DNA of 64,000 nucleotides from Syntrophotalea acetylenica (GTDB lineage Bacteria > Desulfobacterota > Desulfuromonadia > Desulfuromonadales > Syntrophotaleaceae), in contig NZ_CP015455.1 of NCBI RefSeq assembly GCF_001888165.1, forward strand, positions 310,001 to 374,000, in the 5' to 3' direction. The notes under the pieces were generated by a model. It saw only the letters and a list, made by a program, of their open reading frames with translations. It was not told the origin of the DNA and made no database searches. Shown in pieces: positions 17,996 through 28,269 of the stretch; position 1 is the first letter of the stretch; the number at the start of each line of letters is the position of its first letter. The translations under genes were made by a program, and so were the position numbers.

Positions 17996-20900
17996 ATGAA
18001 AGTAGCCGGTCTTCCGGGCCTTCTGGACAGCAACGACGAACGGGATGCCTGCGCCATTATCGGGTTTTTCAAAAAGCACGGGCACCCGACCCACGGCAAT
18101 CTGCAGCGGACCATCGATGCGCTGATCAAAATGGGGCATCGCGCCGGTGGCGTCGGCGGGGAAGGGGACGGTTGCGGTGTCCTCACCGATATCCCCCGGC
18201 TTCTGTGGCGTGAAGTTCTGGCCGGCGCCGATTATGTCCCGGAATTGGCCGATGCGCCCGGTTTCGCCGTCGGGCATCTGCTGCTCCCCGCCGCTCTTTC
18301 AAAAGTTGATCGGGAGGATCTGCAGAAGCGGATCATCGACATGTTTACCGCACGCGGTTGCCGGATGTTGTTGCACCGCCCGTTGCCGGTGCGCAGCGAG
18401 ATCCTGTCGGCCAGCGCCCGGGCCAGCGAGCCGGTGCTCTGGCAGTTGGCATTGACGGTTCCCGATGCGACGGACGGGCCGCCCCTGCTGTACCGGTTGC
18501 ATGTGGAGCTTGAGGACGCGTTGCCGGTGCAGGTAGCCTCTCTGTCTCAGCGCACCGCGGTTTACAAAATGCTCGGCGCTCCGGAATTGCTGGCGCGTTA
18601 CTATCCCGATCTCAAGCGGCGCGATTTTCTGTCAGCCGTGACCATCGGCCATAGCCGGTTTTCCACCAACACCCTTCCCACCGTTTTGCGGGCCCAGCCG
18701 TTTAGCCTGCTCGGACACAATGGCGAGATCAATACCATCGAACGGTTGCGGGAAGAGGCCCGTTTGCTCGGCATCGCCCTGCCTGCCGGGGGCAGCGACT
18801 CTCAGGACCTCAACCGGCTTCTGGAAGGGTTAATGCAGGGTCAGGGCCTGACCCTGTTCGAAGCCATGGAAATGGTGCTCCCGCCTATTTTCAGTGAAAT
18901 GCAGCGACTGCCGCAGGATCAGCGGGCGCTTTACGGGTTTTTCCGGAGGTTTTTCCCCGCCAGTGCTCAGGGTCCGGCGGCGGTCATTGCCCGATCCGGT
19001 GATCAGGTGGTCTGCAGTGTTGACGCCATGGGGTTGCGGCCCCTCTGGTTCGGCGAGACCGAGCGGGAATACTTTGCTTCCTCGGAAGTCGGCGTGGTTC
19101 CCCAGGAAGAGATTCTGTCCGATCCCAAACCCCTCGCGCCGGGAGAAAAGGTCGGCCTGGCCATCCCCCTGCTCCAGGCGGTTGAAGTATTCAATCATCA
19201 GCGGCTGCGCCAGCGGGTTTTGAGTACCTATAAAAAGCGCACCCCCCTGTCTTCTCAGGCGCGTATGGTGACGCCGGGGCGCGCGCTGCCGGATCGCAAC
19301 GTCGCCGTGGCTGCGGTGTTTACGCGCAGTCGTAAACTGTTGCGCGACAACCTGTTGTCGGCCTACGCCTGGAAATCGAGCGATCTGCGCAATCTCGGGG
19401 AGATGGCCGCTACCGGCCGGGATCCCATCGCCTCTCTCGGTTATGACGGCCCGCTGGCGGCCCTGGCGACCTCCCGGCAGAATCTGGCCGATTATCTCAA
19501 GGAACAGGTCGCGGTGGTCACCAACCCCGCTATCGACCGGGAACGGGAGGCGGAACATTTTTCCACCCGGGTGTTTATCGGAGGCTGTCCGACCCTGCAT
19601 GGGCGCAGGCGCAAGGCCGTCGAACTGATGATGCCGCTGCTCCCCGGCGGACGGCGCCTTGGGCCCGCCAACGTCGATGACGAGGTCGCGGTTGCCCACG
19701 GAAGCACTACCCTGGAGCGACTGCTCGGTCATTTCAGTGGAGGCAAGCATCGTTTCCGCCGCCTTTCCTGTGCTCTGCAACGCCGGGAAACGGTTCCCGA
19801 TGCGCTGGCAAGGCTCGCGGAAGAAGCGGCCTCGGCCGTTGCGGGCGGCGCGGTTCTGTTATTGCTCGACGACAGCCAGTGTTTCAGTCCCGGTTCCGGT
19901 TTTCTCGATCCGTTGCTGGTTCTGGCATGGTTGCAGGACCACCTTATAGCACGGCTCGACGAACATGGGGAATGCCTGCGCCGCAGCTGTTCGCTGGTAT
20001 TGCGGTCGGGAGCCCTGCGCAATCTGCACGACCTCATCTGTGCGCTCGGCGCCGGGGCGGACGCCCTCTGCCCTTACCTCATGTGGGAGTTGGCCGACCA
20101 ACAGCAGGACGGCATGGGGCATCTGCTCGACGTGCTGGGCAAGGGTCTGGAAAAGGTTATGTCGACCATGGGCATCCATGAAATCGGCGGCTACGGACGG
20201 CATTTTGCGGCCATCGGGCTGGCGCCGGAGATCGCCGATATCCTTGGTGTGGCCAGTTTCTGCGGCAGCGATCGGGGCGGGCTTACCCTCGCGGCGATGG
20301 GTGGCGACGGGCAGCAGCGCAGCGCTGTGGCCCGTAGCCGTCAACAGCAGCCGGTGGTGGAACTGTTCCGCCTCTACCCCCGCATCTGGAAGACCGTGGC
20401 CGCGGTGGCCAAAATGGAAGAGAACTACGATGAACTGTCGCGACTGATCCGTAAATTCAAGGAAGAGCACCCCCTGGCCATCCGTCATCTTCTCGATTTC
20501 GATATTACGGGGGACCTGAGCGTCGATCCCAGGGAAGTCGATGCATCGATTGACGGGCACGATCTGCCCATCATCTTTTCGGCGATGAGCTTCGGTTCCC
20601 AGGGCGAGACGGCCTTTCGCATTTATGCCGAAGCGGCCAAACGTCTCAATATCGTCTGTATGAACGGCGAGGGGGGCGAGATCCCCGACATGCTCGGAAA
20701 ATATCGGCACAACCGCGGGCAGCAGCTGGCTTCGGGACGCTTTGGTGTGCATATGAACCTGCTCAATTCCGCCGATATTCTTGAAATAAAGGTCGGCCAG
20801 GGCGCCAAACCCGGCGAGGGCGGCCACCTTCCCGGGTTCAAGGTGACGGACAAGATTGCCGCGGCGCGCAATGCCGCTCCCGGCGTGACACTTATCTCGC

Positions 20901-22537
20901 CGTCCAACAACCACGATATCTATTCTATTGAGGATCTGGCCCAGATCATCGAGGAACTGCGCACCGCCAATCCTCGCGCCCGCATTTCGGTCAAGGTGCC
21001 GGCGGTCGCCGGCATCGGCACCATTGCCATGGGCATCGCCAAGGCCGGTGCCGATATCATCACCATCAGTGGCTATGATGGTGGTACCGGAGCGGCGCGC
21101 CAGCATGCCATCAAGTTTGTCGGCATGCCTGCCGAAATCGGGGTGCGCGAGGCCCACCGCGCCCTCGCCGAATCGGGGCTGCGCCACAAGGTAGAGATCT
21201 GGGCGGACGGCGGCATGCACAGCGGCCGCGATGTTGTAAAAATGATCCTGCTGGGAGCCAACCGGGTTGGCTTCGGCACGTTGCCCATGGTGGTGATAGG
21301 CTGCACCGCATGCCGCAGTTGCCATCTTGGAACCTGCCACGTCGGCATCGCTACTCAGATCGAAAGCATCGAAGAGGCGGAGGCCAAAGGTCTCAAGCGT
21401 TTCGTGCCCCGGGTTCTGGAAAACGGCATCATATACGAAACCACCTTTTTTCGCGCTCTTGGCGAGGAGATCCGCAACCTGACGGCGCGCCTCGGCTTTC
21501 ACCGCACCCAGGACATGGTCGGCAAGGCCGAACTGCTGCAGCAGCAGCGCGGTCACGAGCGTCTCGATCTGACCGATCTGCTCGCGCCTGTGCCGTTGGG
21601 CAGCATGCCACGCTCCTCGGCCGATGTGCGCATTATTCGCAAACCGCTGAACTATTTGACTTCGCTGATTTCAAGCCTGGTCACGGAGGCATTTGATGGT
21701 CCCGAGAGCCGGATCCGATACGAGGACCACGGCGCTTCGAGCAGTGACCGTGCCATCGGTACCTATCTGGCTGGTGCCATGAACCGCGATCGGTCGGAAA
21801 AGGGCGCCGCCGCGGAAAAGCAGGTGCTGCTGCACTTCCGGCGCAATGCCATCCCCGGTAACGGCCTGGCCGCCTTCAACATCCCGCGCATCAACCTGCG
21901 CATTGAAGGCAGCGCCCAGGACGGCGTTGGCAAGGGCGCCTGCGGCGGCAAGATCGTCATCCTCAAGGGCGAAAACCGGCATGGCCAGAGGGTCGGCGGC
22001 GCGGTTGGCAAGGGCTTGGCCTATGGCGCTCAGGGGGGGCTGTTCCTGATCCAGGGGGATGCCGACAGCCGTGCCTGCGTGCGCCTGTCCGGCGCGGAGG
22101 TGGTCATCGGCGGCCGGCTGCGCGCCCCTCTTGACGACAGCGGCGGCAATCTGGCCGGGCAGGCCAACATCAAGGGCTTTGCCTTTGAATACATGACGGC
22201 CGGGCGTGCGGTGGTCCTCGGCGACCCCGGTCCATGGATGTGTTCCGGCATGACCGGCGGGGTTGTTTACTGTCACCTCGACGAGGCCATGGGCATGACG
22301 CGGGAGTCTCTCAAGTGGCGGTTGGCCCGTGGGGCGCAGGTTGATCTTTACGATCTGGCGGCGGATGACGTGGAAGCGTTGCGTCGCATGCTTGGTGCCT
22401 ACCATCGCGAACTGTTGTATTCCCATCAGGTCGAAGAGGCCGAATGGGTGGCGGAACTCGCGGAACATTGCAGCCAGCGGTTCGTTCGGATCGCGCCGGC
22501 CGGGGCGGTCGCCGTGCCTCCGGTGTCGACGGAGTAA
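17996..22537 (+). CDS. gltB: Glutamate synthase large subunit
   Basis: 1513 residues, full length for the family. The N-terminal class II glutaminase domain has its nucleophile cysteine in DACAIIG near residue 19, after a short propeptide. The central and FMN/2-oxoglutarate synthase domains follow, with GGEIPDMLGKYRHNRGQQ and IKVGQGAKPGEGGHL. The cysteine cluster ACRSCHLGTCHVG near residue 1105 is the iron-sulfur site. The C-terminal GXGXG beta helix is at about 1270-1480. It converts glutamine plus 2-oxoglutarate to two glutamates. GAGGAG precedes ATG 17996. No NADPH-oxidising small subunit (gltD) is in the window; the next gene is a thioredoxin-reductase-like flavoprotein, so electrons may come from ferredoxin or from that partner. 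Confidence 0.85.
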   Translation: MKVAGLPGLLDSNDERDACAIIGFFKKHGHPTHGNLQRTIDALIKMGHRAGGVGGEGDGCGVLTDIPRLLWREVLAGADYVPELADAPGFAVGHLLLPAALSKVDREDLQKRIIDMFTARGCRMLLHRPLPVRSEILSASARASEPVLWQLALTVPDATDGPPLLYRLHVELEDALPVQVASLSQRTAVYKMLGAPELLARYYPDLKRRDFLSAVTIGHSRFSTNTLPTVLRAQPFSLLGHNGEINTIERLREEARLLGIALPAGGSDSQDLNRLLEGLMQGQGLTLFEAMEMVLPPIFSEMQRLPQDQRALYGFFRRFFPASAQGPAAVIARSGDQVVCSVDAMGLRPLWFGETEREYFASSEVGVVPQEEILSDPKPLAPGEKVGLAIPLLQAVEVFNHQRLRQRVLSTYKKRTPLSSQARMVTPGRALPDRNVAVAAVFTRSRKLLRDNLLSAYAWKSSDLRNLGEMAATGRDPIASLGYDGPLAALATSRQNLADYLKEQVAVVTNPAIDREREAEHFSTRVFIGGCPTLHGRRRKAVELMMPLLPGGRRLGPANVDDEVAVAHGSTTLERLLGHFSGGKHRFRRLSCALQRRETVPDALARLAEEAASAVAGGAVLLLLDDSQCFSPGSGFLDPLLVLAWLQDHLIARLDEHGECLRRSCSLVLRSGALRNLHDLICALGAGADALCPYLMWELADQQQDGMGHLLDVLGKGLEKVMSTMGIHEIGGYGRHFAAIGLAPEIADILGVASFCGSDRGGLTLAAMGGDGQQRSAVARSRQQQPVVELFRLYPRIWKTVAAVAKMEENYDELSRLIRKFKEEHPLAIRHLLDFDITGDLSVDPREVDASIDGHDLPIIFSAMSFGSQGETAFRIYAEAAKRLNIVCMNGEGGEIPDMLGKYRHNRGQQLASGRFGVHMNLLNSADILEIKVGQGAKPGEGGHLPGFKVTDKIAAARNAAPGVTLISPSNNHDIYSIEDLAQIIEELRTANPRARISVKVPAVAGIGTIAMGIAKAGADIITISGYDGGTGAARQHAIKFVGMPAEIGVREAHRALAESGLRHKVEIWADGGMHSGRDVVKMILLGANRVGFGTLPMVVIGCTACRSCHLGTCHVGIATQIESIEEAEAKGLKRFVPRVLENGIIYETTFFRALGEEIRNLTARLGFHRTQDMVGKAELLQQQRGHERLDLTDLLAPVPLGSMPRSSADVRIIRKPLNYLTSLISSLVTEAFDGPESRIRYEDHGASSSDRAIGTYLAGAMNRDRSEKGAAAEKQVLLHFRRNAIPGNGLAAFNIPRINLRIEGSAQDGVGKGACGGKIVILKGENRHGQRVGGAVGKGLAYGAQGGLFLIQGDADSRACVRLSGAEVVIGGRLRAPLDDSGGNLAGQANIKGFAFEYMTAGRAVVLGDPGPWMCSGMTGGVVYCHLDEAMGMTRESLKWRLARGAQVDLYDLAADDVEALRRMLGAYHRELLYSHQVEEAEWVAELAEHCSQRFVRIAPAGAVAVPPVSTE

Positions 22538-22644
22538 AAGTCCATAATCGCAATTGGCGGCTTGAGATGCTGTCCTGTTATCGGGCCAGACGTCCAGGGC
22601 GCCAGTACGTCTTGATGGTTTTGCCGCTGGAAAGGAGAGAAGCG

Positions 22645-23646
22645 ATGCCCGTGCGTGACAAGATTCATGATCAGATCATCATCGGTTCCGGGCCCGCCGG
22701 TTACACGGCGGCGATCTATACGGCCCGCAGCAACTGTTGCCCGCTGCTGATTTGCGGCATGGAGCCGGGCGGCCAGTTGACCGGCACCACGCTGGTGGAA
22801 AATTTCCCCGGCTTTCCCGACGGCGTCGACGGTCCGGAACTGATGGAGGCCATGCGCCGGCAGGCCGAGAAGTTTGGTACGGTGTTCGTCAACGGCGAAG
22901 TGACTCGCGTCGAGCTCTCCAGCCATCCCTACAGCCTGTGGCTGGGGGAGGAGCACTACCGTTGCCGTTCCCTGATCATCTGTACCGGCGCGTCGCCGCG
23001 CCTGCTCGGTTTGCCCAACGAAAAGGAGCTCTATGGCCGCGGCGTTTCGGTGTGTGCTACCTGTGACGGATTTTTCTATCGGGGCAAGGAAGTGGTAGTG
23101 GTCGGCGGCGGCGATACCGCCATGGAGGATGCGCTGTTTCTGGCGCGTTTCGCAAAAAAGGTGACAGTGGTGCACAGGCGCAATGCCCTGCGTGCCAGCC
23201 CGCCCATGCAACAGCGTGCCCTGGAAAACGCCAGGATTCAGTTTGTCTGGGATACGGTGGTAAACGGCATTCTCGGCGATCGGGACAAAGGCGTGCATGG
23301 CGCGCGTCTGCAGCATCTGCCCACCGGCAAGGAAGAAGACTTTCCCTGCGACGGCATCTTTATCGCCATCGGCCATGTGCCCAACACAGCGCTGGTCAAA
23401 GGGCAGCTCGATCTCGATGACTGGGGGTATATCCTGACCCGCAACGGTACCGAGACCAATCTCCCCGGTGTGTTTGCCGCGGGCGATGTGCAGGATCCCT
23501 TTTTCCGGCAGGCCATCAGCGCTGCCGGCAGCGGGTGTATGGCCGCCATGCAATCGCAGCGTTTCCTCGAATGCCTTGAAGACGCCGATTGCAGGAAATG
23601 CCAGGCATTGCAGAAGCGGCAGCTGATGGCAAAGGGCGGGGATTAG
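22645..23646 (+). CDS. trxB: Thioredoxin reductase-like flavoprotein
   Basis: 333 residues with two nucleotide-binding folds: FAD-binding GSGPAGYTAAIYTAR at about residue 13, and NAD(P)-binding VVGGGDTAMEDA at about 153. The redox pair CATCDG lies between them, as in low-molecular-weight thioredoxin reductase. The C-terminal FAD motif GVFAAGDVQDP is present. An extra cysteine-bearing tail (CRKCQALQKRQ) extends past the usual family end. AAAGGAGAG is ideally placed before ATG 22645. It follows gltB by about 107 bases; whether it reduces thioredoxin or serves GltB is open. Confidence 0.85.
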   Translation: MPVRDKIHDQIIIGSGPAGYTAAIYTARSNCCPLLICGMEPGGQLTGTTLVENFPGFPDGVDGPELMEAMRRQAEKFGTVFVNGEVTRVELSSHPYSLWLGEEHYRCRSLIICTGASPRLLGLPNEKELYGRGVSVCATCDGFFYRGKEVVVVGGGDTAMEDALFLARFAKKVTVVHRRNALRASPPMQQRALENARIQFVWDTVVNGILGDRDKGVHGARLQHLPTGKEEDFPCDGIFIAIGHVPNTALVKGQLDLDDWGYILTRNGTETNLPGVFAAGDVQDPFFRQAISAAGSGCMAAMQSQRFLECLEDADCRKCQALQKRQLMAKGGD

Positions 23647-23757
23647 GTCTGTACATTTATCCGCCGGGCATTTAAGCTGGCAGTTGGCAGTTGTGGCGGA
23701 GCGGAAATTCGCGAGAGATGTGAATCGCTGTATGATTTTTTAATCGGGAGGGATACC

Positions 23758-24123
23758 ATGGATATCACCAAAACCATCGCGCAATTGAAACAGGAGCCGG
23801 GGTTCAGGGAAAATGTCGGCATGTTGCTGGTGCACAACGGCGTGGTGCGCGGCTGGTCGCGGGGCGACGGCAAAACCGTGACGGCCGTGGAAGTGAAGGT
23901 CGATAAGGAGCGCGTTGAAGCACTGCGGCAGGAATATGAAGGCAAGCCAGGCATTTTCCGGGTTCTGATCGAGGCCTGCGAGGGTCGCCTGGAACCCGGC
24001 GACGATTTGCTGTTCATCATTGTGGCCGGCGCCCTGCGCGAAGATGTCAAGCCGGTGCTGGCGGAACTGCTCGACCGCGTCAAGGCCGAGGCGGTGAGCA
24101 AGTCCGAAGCCAAGGTCGGGTAA
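23758..24123 (+). CDS. MoaE-like molybdopterin synthase large-subunit family protein
   Basis: A 121-residue protein that resembles the MoaE fold (NVGMLLVHNGVVRGWSRGDG, then a beta/alpha half, then GDDLLFIIVAGALREDV). The MoaE hallmark arginine and lysine positions are only partly recognisable, so transfer of sulfur to precursor Z is not established. GGGAGGGATACC precedes ATG 23758. It stands alone between the flavoprotein gene and the convergent sucB. No other molybdopterin genes are in the window. The assignment is from overall resemblance only. Confidence 0.55.
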   Translation: MDITKTIAQLKQEPGFRENVGMLLVHNGVVRGWSRGDGKTVTAVEVKVDKERVEALRQEYEGKPGIFRVLIEACEGRLEPGDDLLFIIVAGALREDVKPVLAELLDRVKAEAVSKSEAKVG

Positions 24124-24212
24124 GTTTTTTAGTGCTGAGTGCCGAGGGAGAGCATAAAATGCACTCGGTGGCCATCGCATCAAACCTTCCGTAGGGGCGG
24201 CACCCGCCGCCC

Positions 24213-25229
24213 CTACTCGAGTAATAAATCTTCCGGTTCCTCGATCGATTCCACCACCCGTTTCAAAAAACTCACAGCTTCCCGTCCGTCGATCAAACGG
24301 TGGTCGTAGCTAAGGGCCAGATACATCATCGGCCGGGCGACGATCTGGCCGTTGCGCACCACCGCCCGTTGCTGAATGCTATGCATGCCGAGGATGGCGC
24401 TTTGGGGAGGGTTCGGAAGGGGGGTGCCGAGCAGCGAACCATACACCCCGCCGTTGCTGATGGAAAAGGTGCCGCCCTGCAGATCGGCCAGTTCCAGACG
24501 GTGCTCTCGAGCTTTGTCCGCCAGTTCGGCAATCCGCCTTTCAGTATCGGCAAAGGTCATGGCGTCGGCGTCCCGCAGTACCGGCACCACCAGGCCCTGT
24601 TCGGTGGCCACGGCGATGCCGATATCGTAAAACTCCTGGTAAACGATGGCCTGTTCCTCCATGCGGGCGTTGATGACCGGGTATTCCCGCAGGGCATCTA
24701 TACAGGCCTTGACAAAGAACGCCATCAGGCCGAGTTTGACACCATGCCGCCGGGCAAAGCGTTCTCCCCGGTGACTGCGCAGTTCCATGACCCGCGACAT
24801 ATCGGCTTCGTTGAAGGTTGTGACGATGGCACTGTTCTGGCGTGCCTGCAGCAGCCGCCTGGCAATGGTCAAACGCAAAGGCGAGAGGGGCTCGTGACGG
24901 CTCAGGCGTTCCCTGGCCGTCAACGGGGCGAGCTCTTCCCCCTCGGCAAAGGGGGCACCGGGATGAGGGGGTACCAGCTCCTCCGGATGGTTGGCGGCGT
25001 CGGTTTCCTTCAGGGTGGCGATCACCGTTCCGATGGGAAGAGTTTCTCCTTCCCCGGCAAGGATGCGGATCACACCGTCCTGTTCAGCGCATATATCCAG
25101 CGTGATTTTATCCGTTTCCAGTTCGCACAGCAGGTCGTCCTTGGCGATTGTAGCGCCGTCCCGGCAATGCCACTTGGCCAGCCTGGCCTCGATGATCGAT
25201 TCGCCGACTTCGGGGATGCGGATTTCCAT
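24213..25229 (-). CDS. sucB: 2-oxoglutarate dehydrogenase E2, dihydrolipoyl succinyltransferase, lacking the E3-binding domain
   Basis: 338 residues, about 60 shorter than usual. Residues 1-75 form a lipoyl domain with the lipoylated lysine in ELETDKI. The catalytic domain runs from about residue 110 to the end and has the acyltransferase [10 protein letters not shown] with its histidine. Between them is only about 35 residues of linker; the peripheral subunit-binding domain that normally docks E3 is absent. ATG 25229 has AGTGAGGA upstream; TTG 25247 is an alternative. It follows sucA with 22 bases between, in one operon. No E3 (lpd) gene is in the window. Confidence 0.9.
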   Translation of the reverse strand: MEIRIPEVGESIIEARLAKWHCRDGATIAKDDLLCELETDKITLDICAEQDGVIRILAGEGETLPIGTVIATLKETDAANHPEELVPPHPGAPFAEGEELAPLTARERLSRHEPLSPLRLTIARRLLQARQNSAIVTTFNEADMSRVMELRSHRGERFARRHGVKLGLMAFFVKACIDALREYPVINARMEEQAIVYQEFYDIGIAVATEQGLVVPVLRDADAMTFADTERRIAELADKAREHRLELADLQGGTFSISNGGVYGSLLGTPLPNPPQSAILGMHSIQQRAVVRNGQIVARPMMYLALSYDHRLIDGREAVSFLKRVVESIEEPEDLLLE

Positions 25230-25251
25230 GGGGGCGTCCTCACTCAAGAAT

Positions 25252-27969
25252 TCAGTCTGCCGATCCGGCAGTCGCGTCGGATGGCAGCGCGGCTGCGATG
25301 ATGCGCCGCTGTTCGGTCAGGAATTGCCGGTGGGAGCCGCCGTCCGGCGCCGCGGCATCGGGGCGGCCGCAATAGTCCGGCCATCGACCGGCGATGGTTG
25401 CCAGTCGGGGTGCGATGAAGGACCAGGCACCCATATTGCGCGCCTCTTCCTGCACCCAGAGCAGGTGCCGCGTTTCGCGTAAGGGCTGCAATATGCCGGC
25501 GAGCAGGTCCTCGCGCAAGGGATAGAGTTGCTCGATGCGGATGATGGCGACATCAAAGCGCCGCTGCCGTAGACGTTCTGCCTGCAATTCGTGATAAATT
25601 TTGCCGCTGCACAAAAGCACCCTTGCGGGTTTGCCGATGTTTTGCGTGTCGGGAAGGATTTCATGGAACTGGTTGTCTGCCAGATCCTTCAGCGGGCTGC
25701 GGCAGCAGGGGTGCCGCAGCAGGCTCTTGGGCGTGAAAACGATCAGTGGCCGGCGGAAGGGGAGTTTGAGCTGCCGCCGCAGCAGGTGAAAATACTGGCC
25801 TGGCGTGGTTGGTTGCGCCACCAGCAGGTTGTTCTCGGCACAGCTCTGCAAAAAACGTTCAATGCGGGCACTGGAGTGCTCGGGACCCTGGCCTTCATAG
25901 CCGTGGGGCAGCAGCATGACCAGGCCGCTGACCCGGTCCCATTTGCGCTGGCCGCTGCTGATGAACTGGTCGATGATGACCTGCGCGCCGTTGGCGAAAT
26001 CCCCGAATTGGGCTTCCCACAGGACCAGACCGTCAGGGCGTTCCAGAGAATATCCGTATTCGAAACCGAGCACGGAGGCTTCGGACAGACTGCTGTCAAA
26101 GGCGCGGAAACTTGCCGCGCCGTTCAGAGTTGCCATCGGCATATGGCTCTGTCCGGTGTGGATATCGAACTGTATCAGGTGGCGCTGGCTGAATGTGCCG
26201 CGGCGGCAGTCCTGGCCCGACAGGCGCACACTGTGGCCTTCTTCGACCAGGCTGGCAAAGGCGAGGGTTTCAGCCGTGGCCCAGTCCAGTTCGCCATCAG
26301 GCTGCAGGACTGCGTCCCTGCGTTTTTCGAGCAGAGCGCGGATGCGTGAGTCGGGGGTGAATCCGGCGGGCCATTGTGCCAGCCGGTCCGCCAGGGAGCG
26401 CAGTCGATCCGGCTCTGCTCCGGTGTCCGGGCTGATCGGTGCATAGTTGGGCTCGATATGCTGCCACCTGCCGTGAAAGCCGCGGTCAACGGGGTGCCGT
26501 TGGCGCTGCAGCGCTGCCTCCAGTTCCTCCTCCAGTTCCGTTGCCTGCTGTTTCATGCGGGATGGATCCAGCCCTTGTTCGATAAGCCGGTCCCGGTAAA
26601 TATGGTGTGCCGGCGGGCGCTTCTTGATGGCCTGATACATGAGCGGCTGGGTGAAATAGGGCTCGTCTCCTTCGTTGTGTCCATGGCGTCGATAGCAGAT
26701 GATTTCCAGCAGCACATCCCGACCGAAATTCTGACGGTATTCAACAGCCAGTTCCACGGCCCGGATGGCGGCTTCCGGGTTTTCGCCGTGCACATGGAAA
26801 ATCGGGATCATGAGCATTTTGGCGACATCGGTGGCATAGCGGCTGGAGCGCGCGTCGGCAGGTATCGTGGTAAAACCGATCTGGTTGTTGAGCACGATAT
26901 GCAGGGTGCCGCCGGTGCCGAAGCCTTCGAGCCCGGCCAGATTGAGGGTTTCGGCCACCACACCCTGGCCGGCAAATGCGGCGTCGCCATGAATCAGGAT
27001 CGGCAGCACCCGTTTGGCGCCGTTGGCGCCGAAGGCATCCTGGCGAGCGCGGGCCTTGCCTTCCACCACCGGATTGACCGCTTCGAGATGGCTAGGGTTG
27101 GAGGCCATGGTCATATGTACGAGGCGATCGTCGGGGAGAGTCAGATCCGTTGAGAATCCTTTGTGGTACTTGACATCACCCTCGCCGACGAAATGGAATT
27201 CGGCATTGTCGGCGAACTCCGCGAAAATGTTTTCCAGCGGCTTGCCAAAAATGTTGGCCAACACGTTGAGCCGGCCCCGGTGCGGCATGCCAAGCACCAT
27301 GTCCCGCATCCCCAGTGTCGCGGCGCGACGCACGGCCCGTTCCAATACCGGAACGAGCACCTCGCCGCCCTCAAGGGAAAAGCGTTTCTGGCCGACAAAC
27401 TTGCGGTGCAGAAAGCGCTCAAAAAGGGCGGCTTGCTGCAGTTTGCGCAGGATGGTGTAGCGCTCCTCGTCCGATAGTGCCGGCCGGTCGTTTTGGCTTT
27501 CCAGTCGCTGCTGCAGCCAGAAACGTTCCGCCGGTTCAATGATGTGCATGTATTCCACGCCGGTGGCCTGGCAATAGGTCTGGCGCAGCCTGGCAAGGAG
27601 GTCGCGCAGGGACTTGGTTTCGGTATCGAAGCCGGCGACATGAAAGATACGGTCCAGATCATCGTCGTCGAGACCGAAGACTTTGATGTCAAGCAGTGGA
27701 TGTGCGGTTTTGCAGGGCGACAAAGGATCGGTACAGGCCAGCAGGTGACCAAGTTCGCGATAGCGGTTGACAAGGGTGTCGACAGCGGATTGCTTGAGGA
27801 CGAAATCCGATGCCGGGCCAGCCGTAGAGGGCAGGCCCGCCGATTGCCGACCGGTATCGAAGCCCTCGAAAAACGCCTGCCAATCGGCGCTCAGTTGCCC
27901 TGGCGTGCGTTGCCATTTGCGGTACAGCGCTTCGACCCATGCCGGACTGACGTTGGCCTGAAAAGGCAT
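25252..27969 (-). CDS. sucA: 2-oxoglutarate dehydrogenase E1
   Basis: 905 residues. The thiamine diphosphate-dependent E1 component decarboxylates 2-oxoglutarate and passes the succinyl group to E2. Seen are [39 protein letters not shown], the TPP/Mg motif [14 protein letters not shown] to LNNQIGFTT, and [21 protein letters not shown]. The true start is ATG 27969, preceded by GGAGGAATCG; the frame open further upstream is not coding. It heads a two-gene minus-strand operon with sucB. The protein is normal in length and motifs. Confidence 0.93.
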   Translation of the reverse strand: MPFQANVSPAWVEALYRKWQRTPGQLSADWQAFFEGFDTGRQSAGLPSTAGPASDFVLKQSAVDTLVNRYRELGHLLACTDPLSPCKTAHPLLDIKVFGLDDDDLDRIFHVAGFDTETKSLRDLLARLRQTYCQATGVEYMHIIEPAERFWLQQRLESQNDRPALSDEERYTILRKLQQAALFERFLHRKFVGQKRFSLEGGEVLVPVLERAVRRAATLGMRDMVLGMPHRGRLNVLANIFGKPLENIFAEFADNAEFHFVGEGDVKYHKGFSTDLTLPDDRLVHMTMASNPSHLEAVNPVVEGKARARQDAFGANGAKRVLPILIHGDAAFAGQGVVAETLNLAGLEGFGTGGTLHIVLNNQIGFTTIPADARSSRYATDVAKMLMIPIFHVHGENPEAAIRAVELAVEYRQNFGRDVLLEIICYRRHGHNEGDEPYFTQPLMYQAIKKRPPAHHIYRDRLIEQGLDPSRMKQQATELEEELEAALQRQRHPVDRGFHGRWQHIEPNYAPISPDTGAEPDRLRSLADRLAQWPAGFTPDSRIRALLEKRRDAVLQPDGELDWATAETLAFASLVEEGHSVRLSGQDCRRGTFSQRHLIQFDIHTGQSHMPMATLNGAASFRAFDSSLSEASVLGFEYGYSLERPDGLVLWEAQFGDFANGAQVIIDQFISSGQRKWDRVSGLVMLLPHGYEGQGPEHSSARIERFLQSCAENNLLVAQPTTPGQYFHLLRRQLKLPFRRPLIVFTPKSLLRHPCCRSPLKDLADNQFHEILPDTQNIGKPARVLLCSGKIYHELQAERLRQRRFDVAIIRIEQLYPLREDLLAGILQPLRETRHLLWVQEEARNMGAWSFIAPRLATIAGRWPDYCGRPDAAAPDGGSHRQFLTEQRRIIAAALPSDATAGSAD

Positions 27970-28044
27970 CGATTCCTCCATGTCATCATGCCTGGCTGCA
28001 AGCCATATGGTGAGCCGCGGCGACACGACATCCCTGGCCCGGTT

Positions 28045-28072
28045 ATTATAACAACGCCAGCGGGTTGAGCAA
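28045..28072 (-). promoter_or_regulatory. Sigma-70 promoter of sucAB
   Basis: On the minus strand TTGCTC (28072-28067) and a perfect TATAAT (28050-28045) are 16 bases apart. Transcription would start near 28038, about 70 bases before the sucA ATG. Confidence 0.6.
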
Positions 28073-28167
28073 CGGCCGGTCGAGTCGGGCAAATCAATCG
28101 CCGATGGGCCTGCCGGAAGCCGCATTACGACAGGCGCAGTGGAAGAGTTTCCCATGGGTGCCCGATC

Positions 28168-28176
28168 TGGTATAAT
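28168..28176 (+). promoter_or_regulatory. Extended -10 promoter of the hybrid sensor gene
   Basis: TGGTATAAT at 28168-28176 matches the extended -10 consensus exactly. The -35 position holds a poor TTTCCC. Transcription would begin near 28183, so translation must start downstream, favouring ATG 28270. Confidence 0.55.
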
Positions 28177-28269
28177 GTGAGCGTCATGTTCGGGCGCAAT
28201 ATCCTTTGCGTTTCACGGGAAGATTTACAGTCCCGGCCATTTTGTACAAATCTTGTCAACAGAGTCGAC

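Noticed and set aside
19859-21556. A 565-codon minus-strand open frame opposite gltB
   Set aside because: Antisense shadow; the plus strand encodes an unbroken, motif-complete glutamate synthase.
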